A stretch of 9,412 nt of DNA from Aquiluna sp. (GTDB lineage: Bacteria; Actinomycetota; Actinomycetes; Actinomycetales; Microbacteriaceae). The position numbers were made by a program, and so were the translations under genes. Shown here piece by piece: positions 6,914 to 9,412 of this stretch; position 1 is the stretch's first letter; the number at the start of each line of letters is the position of its first letter. The notes under the pieces were generated by a model. It saw only the letters and a list, made by a program, of their open reading frames with translations, was not told where the DNA came from and did no database searches. The stretch is taken from the NCBI GenBank assembly GCA_018402615.1, contig JAGYIH010000032.1:1-9412 (forward strand). Reading direction: 5' to 3'.

Positions 6914-7550
6914 ATGGTGCAGAGCTACCAGACGACTCATCATTGTTGATGATGAGCCATCATTCGCAGCCTGCTTGCACACCGTTTAGGCGAGTTGGTT
7001 TGAGACCACAGTGCCAAGGACGCGCTTGAGGCCAAGCGCATGTTCAAAGAGTTGACCCCGATGCCATGGTGGTGGACCTTGATCTTGGCGATGGTCAAGT
7101 GGTACTGATTTGATTGCAGCCTTGGCGGCTGAGAACCCAGCGGTTGGCTTTGTTCTTCTCACCAACTACACCCCCACCCCAGCCGAGATGAAGGCTGCTC
7201 CTCACATCGCCTACCTCTCCAAGCGTGAGGTGGAGAGCATTGAGCTAGTAGTGGATGCTCTCAACACCGTAATGCGGGACAACGATCCAAGGACCGAGGA
7301 GTTCCAGGTTCAGTCTGATTCTCCGCTTGCAAAGCTCACCAGTAAGCAGCTTGAGGTTTTGCGATTGGTGGCTCAGGGCCTGTCAAACGCCGAGATAGCG
7401 AAGCAGCGCGACCTTGGAGTCAGGGCTGTCGAGCAAACCGTTCACAGGATCTACCAGGCTCTTGAGATTGGCGATGACGAAAGCATGAGCCCGAGAGTTT
7501 TGGCGGCAAGAATCTACAGCGCTCAAATGGGTCTAAGGCGAGGCGGCTAA
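6914..7550 (+). pseudogene. Response regulator RR3, receiver part frameshifted, helix-turn-helix intact
   Basis: Close relative of RR2. The likely start is ATG at 6914 with GGGA at 6904-6907. From there the receiver can be followed only by restoring lost bases near 6929, 6958, 6994, 6998, 7011, 7051 and 7096. Repaired, it reads LIIVDDEP, IIRSLLAHRLGELGFETT, AKDALEAKRMF, VDPDAMVVDLDLGDGPSGTD. The phospho-acceptor Asp is at 7075-7077. From about 7098 to the TAA at 7548-7550 the frame is clean and encodes LLTNYTP, YLSKREV, the DNDPRTE linker and a complete GerE helix-turn-helix (LTSKQLEVLRLVAQGLSN ... VEQTVHRIYQALEI), matching RR2 closely. About seven one-base losses in under 180 bases, against none in the next 450, look like sequencing error and not decay. 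If so, the true gene is intact. TTG at 7110 is not a credible natural start, since it would drop the phospho-acceptor. Confidence 0.85.
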
Positions 7551-7556
7551 ACCTTG
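7541..7556 (+). promoter_or_regulatory. Shine-Dalgarno and TTG start of HK3 at the RR3 stop
   Basis: AGGCGG at 7541-7546 lies seven bases before TTG at 7554-7556. The RR3 stop TAA (7548-7550) is three bases upstream, so here the genes abut instead of overlapping. The TTG start is kept as in the other two pairs, and the N-terminus MKEIWLKVGG matches HK2 from residue 1. Confidence 0.6.
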
Positions 7557-9212
7557 AAGGAGATCTGGCTCAAGGTTGGGGGCAGGTATTCATTTAGTTT
7601 TGGGGCTTGGTTGGTGCTTTCGCCTGTCTCAATCCTTGGGACAGCTGGGTTTATCCCAGAGGGCTTGGCGCCGGGGTCATCAATCTGGTTGGGGTTCTTG
7701 GTTGGGTTCATTGGCCACGCCGCTACCGGCTTGTTCTTGCTACTTGGCTACCTGACCTATCTTTCCCCGAGGCCTGATCGGAAACCAAGGCCTTTGGCAG
7801 CGGTTTCGACTTTGGCTGTGGCGGGGGTTGCCAGGGGATTGAGTGTTTCTTGGTCGCTGGAATTCTTCGGTTTGGTTGAAGCTGCTGAATACATTCCTCG
7901 CATGAGCTCCGGGGCAATTCTGGTCGTGATTTGGTTCTCGGTCGCAGCGGTTTTGGTTGGAGCTCGGCGTGAGTATATCGAGGTATATAACCGACTAGCA
8001 GAGTCCTTAGACAGAGAGAGCCTGCTGGCAAGCCAAGGAGCTCAAGCGGTTGCCAAGACGCGGGCAGATCTCGTCGAGCAGGTAAAGCGAACCTTGAGTG
8101 AGGCGTTCTCCTCAAGAAGCTCCACCACCGAGCTGCACAACCTTGCCGACAGCGTTATCAGACCTCTTTCCCACTCACTGAGTAGTCACCAGGAGTTGGT
8201 GGTGAATCCGGTAAGCCCTAAGAGGCGGATCAACCTGATACCGGTTGTTAGAACCGCGCTTTATAGATTTCCCTTCAATCCAGCCCCTGTTGCAGCCATA
8301 GGACTCCTAAGCACCCTCTACGGAAGAGTCTGGAACATTGGCTGGATCGGGTTTTTAGAAACCGTTATTCAAGCAGGTGTGATCTTCGGACTCTTTGGCT
8401 TGGCCAAGAAATACAGAATCAGAGGAGCCTTAGTTCCTTTTGTATGGCTCGGAGTTGGTTTGAGTGCCAACCTGATCTCGTGGTTGGTGCTCGGTTATGA
8501 CCTCTCCGCTGCCCTGGCAACAGCGCTTTGGCTCAGCGCAGCGATCATCTTGCCAGCCAGCTTCGTATCACTGTTCTTTGCCTACGAATTTGAAAGGGCC
8601 AAGAACATTCAGATTCTGGAAGAAGCCCTCAATAGCGTTCACTGGCTAGAGCGCAAGCTCAACCAGCAGCTCTGGATCGAAAAGAAGCGCCTAGCGCGCT
8701 ATGTCCACAGTGACATTCAGGGCAGAGTCAGAGCGGCTGCTCTCTCCAACACCGTTGGCACCATGGCTGATGTTCAGAATCTCCAGCAGCAGTGCATCGA
8801 GGCACTCGACCTATCTCGCGAACTACCAAGCTTTGATCGCTTCTACTCCGACACCGTCGCCCTTTGGGACGGGGTTGCAAACATATCGCTGGATGCCAAC
8901 CCAGCTGCCCTGAAAGCCCTCGAAATTGACAGCTTTGGGCTGGCTTCGGTTGTTGAGGTGATTCGAGAGGGCGTTGGCAATGCTGTTAGGCATGCCAAGG
9001 CTAAAAATATTGAGGTTGGACTTGCTCTAGTAGCCCAGGAGAACCCATGCCTCGAGGTAGTGGTTATCAATGACGGTGAACCTAGATCCACCGACAGTCC
9101 GGCTGGTTTTGGCAGCAGGACCATTGGCGAGGTTAGCTCCAGCTGGGGGCTAGAGGGACAGCTGGGCAAGACCAAGCTCTGGGCCAAGGTGCCGGTTAGC
9201 TCAGCTGAATAA
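7554..9212 (+). CDS. Membrane sensor histidine kinase-like protein HK3
   Basis: 552 residues, intact, same length as HK2 and alignable to it without gaps (about 337 identities by hand count). It shares the architecture: membrane segments about 14-34, 44-68, 81-103 and 115-136; helical insert with LADSVIRPL at 197-205; second membrane block about 242-344; His385 in HSDIQGRVRAAAL; N-box with Glu472 and Asn476 (REGVGNAVRHAKA); INDGE at 505-509; GFGSRTI at 518-524. Ser again follows the His. Most conserved versus HK2 are the segment before and around His385 and the ATPase core; least conserved are residues 11-20, 211-220 and 341-350. Its neighbours also copy those of HK2: a regulator of the same type just upstream, and a minus-strand exoIII gene overlapping its 3' end by 17 bases. 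HK3 and HK2 could be paralogues in one genome or orthologues from two genomes joined in this sequence. Confidence 0.93.
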   Translation: MKEIWLKVGGRYSFSFGAWLVLSPVSILGTAGFIPEGLAPGSSIWLGFLVGFIGHAATGLFLLLGYLTYLSPRPDRKPRPLAAVSTLAVAGVARGLSVSWSLEFFGLVEAAEYIPRMSSGAILVVIWFSVAAVLVGARREYIEVYNRLAESLDRESLLASQGAQAVAKTRADLVEQVKRTLSEAFSSRSSTTELHNLADSVIRPLSHSLSSHQELVVNPVSPKRRINLIPVVRTALYRFPFNPAPVAAIGLLSTLYGRVWNIGWIGFLETVIQAGVIFGLFGLAKKYRIRGALVPFVWLGVGLSANLISWLVLGYDLSAALATALWLSAAIILPASFVSLFFAYEFERAKNIQILEEALNSVHWLERKLNQQLWIEKKRLARYVHSDIQGRVRAAALSNTVGTMADVQNLQQQCIEALDLSRELPSFDRFYSDTVALWDGVANISLDANPAALKALEIDSFGLASVVEVIREGVGNAVRHAKAKNIEVGLALVAQENPCLEVVVINDGEPRSTDSPAGFGSRTIGEVSSSWGLEGQLGKTKLWAKVPVSSAE

Positions 9213-9411
9213 TCACCGGCACATGATCGCTCGGGCCTTCGCCCTTGCGTTCGTCCCTCTCGATGCTGGCTTCAACAATCCGCTCTGTAAGGGCGGGTGA
9301 GGTTAGCTGGAAGTCGATGCGCATACCTTCGTTTCTTGGAAAGCGCAGGTCTTTGTAGTCCCAGTAGGTGTACTGATTAGGCACAAGCTCTCTGAGCTTG
9401 TCGCTAAAACC
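9196..9411 (-). CDS. Exodeoxyribonuclease III, C-terminal part, running off the window (copy B)
   Basis: Minus-strand frame open to the right edge, 71 codons plus stop: GFSDKLRELVPNQYTYW, then DLRFPRNEG, MRIDFQLTS and GPSDHVPV near the end, with the Asp-His pair typical of the ExoIII/AP-endonuclease family. Nothing suggests it is broken; the rest of the gene lies beyond the window. Family role: abasic-site endonuclease and 3'-5' exonuclease in DNA repair. Its stop lies inside the 3' end of HK3 (17-base convergent overlap). Compared with copy A it differs in only a few residues (for example IVEASIE for VVGASIE and VIIQLS for VVIEWS). Confidence 0.92.
   Translation of the reverse strand, partial: GFSDKLRELVPNQYTYWDYKDLRFPRNEGMRIDFQLTSPALTERIVEASIERDERKGEGPSDHVPVIIQLS
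9344..9396. repeat. 53-base perfect repeat, copy 2 (within exoIII gene)
   Basis: Identical to 5458-5510. Here the exoIII frame continues through the block to the window edge, so this is the natural context of the sequence. Confidence 0.9.
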
Positions 9412-9412
9412 G

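Noticed and set aside
5511..7096. Insertion of a mobile element between exoIII copy A and RR3.
   Set aside because: No transposase or integrase motifs and no terminal inverted repeats. The 53-base repeat lies inside exoIII coding sequence and is not at both ends of this segment.
7110..7550. A short stand-alone regulator starting with TTG at 7110, lacking most of the receiver.
   Set aside because: Upstream sequence encodes the missing receiver part once single-base losses are restored, so this is one gene with a disrupted 5' part.

Overview
The window looks like a piece of a moderate-GC actinobacterium, plausibly of the Microbacteriaceae. That placement is inferred from protein style (actinobacterial-type NarL/LuxR-family regulators paired with polytopic membrane kinases, TTG starts) and has not been tested by a search. 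There are no RNA genes, CRISPR arrays, transposases or phage genes.

Layout, left to right: (i) the 3' part of a response regulator gene (RR1, from the left edge to 505) coupled to a membrane sensor-kinase-like gene (HK1, 502-2148); (ii) an AlkD-type DNA alkylation repair glycosylase gene (2192-2905); (iii) a second complete pair, RR2 (3003-3671) and HK2 (3668-5326); (iv) on the minus strand, tail-to-tail with HK2, only the 3' end of an exodeoxyribonuclease III gene (5310-5510), which stops abruptly; (v) about 1.4 kb (5511 to about 6893) with no intact frame, in which broken plus-strand frames together spell a secreted protein with at least three IPT/TIG immunoglobulin-like domains; (vi) a third pair, RR3 (6914-7550, N-terminal part broken by single-base losses) and HK3 (7554-9212, intact); (vii) again on the minus strand, the 3' end of an exodeoxyribonuclease III gene (9196 to the right edge), tail-to-tail with HK3.

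The main theme is one two-component family present three times. Each regulator has a receiver domain and a LuxR/GerE helix-turn-helix. Each partner has about eight membrane segments, a cytoplasmic helical insert with an invariant VIRPL motif, a histidine in the motif HSDIQGR and a GHKL-type ATPase domain. The family departs from textbook kinases: the residue after the presumed phospho-acceptor His is Ser rather than Asp or Glu, and the ATP lid is very short. All three kinase genes start with TTG at, or three bases after, the regulator stop.

The second theme is a warning about the DNA itself. RR2-HK2-exoIII and RR3-HK3-exoIII have identical gene order, orientation and 17-base tail overlap; HK2 and HK3 align without gaps over 552 residues at about 61% identity (hand count). 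That is what orthologous loci from two related genomes would look like. The first exoIII copy breaks off at 5510, just after a 53-base block that is perfectly identical to the second copy although the preceding 148 bases differ at about 27 positions. From that point to about position 7096 the sequence is full of single-base frameshifts; it is clean on both sides. The simplest reading is a contig joined through low-accuracy sequence, possibly a chimera of two genomes, although a real duplication with a decayed spacer is not excluded.
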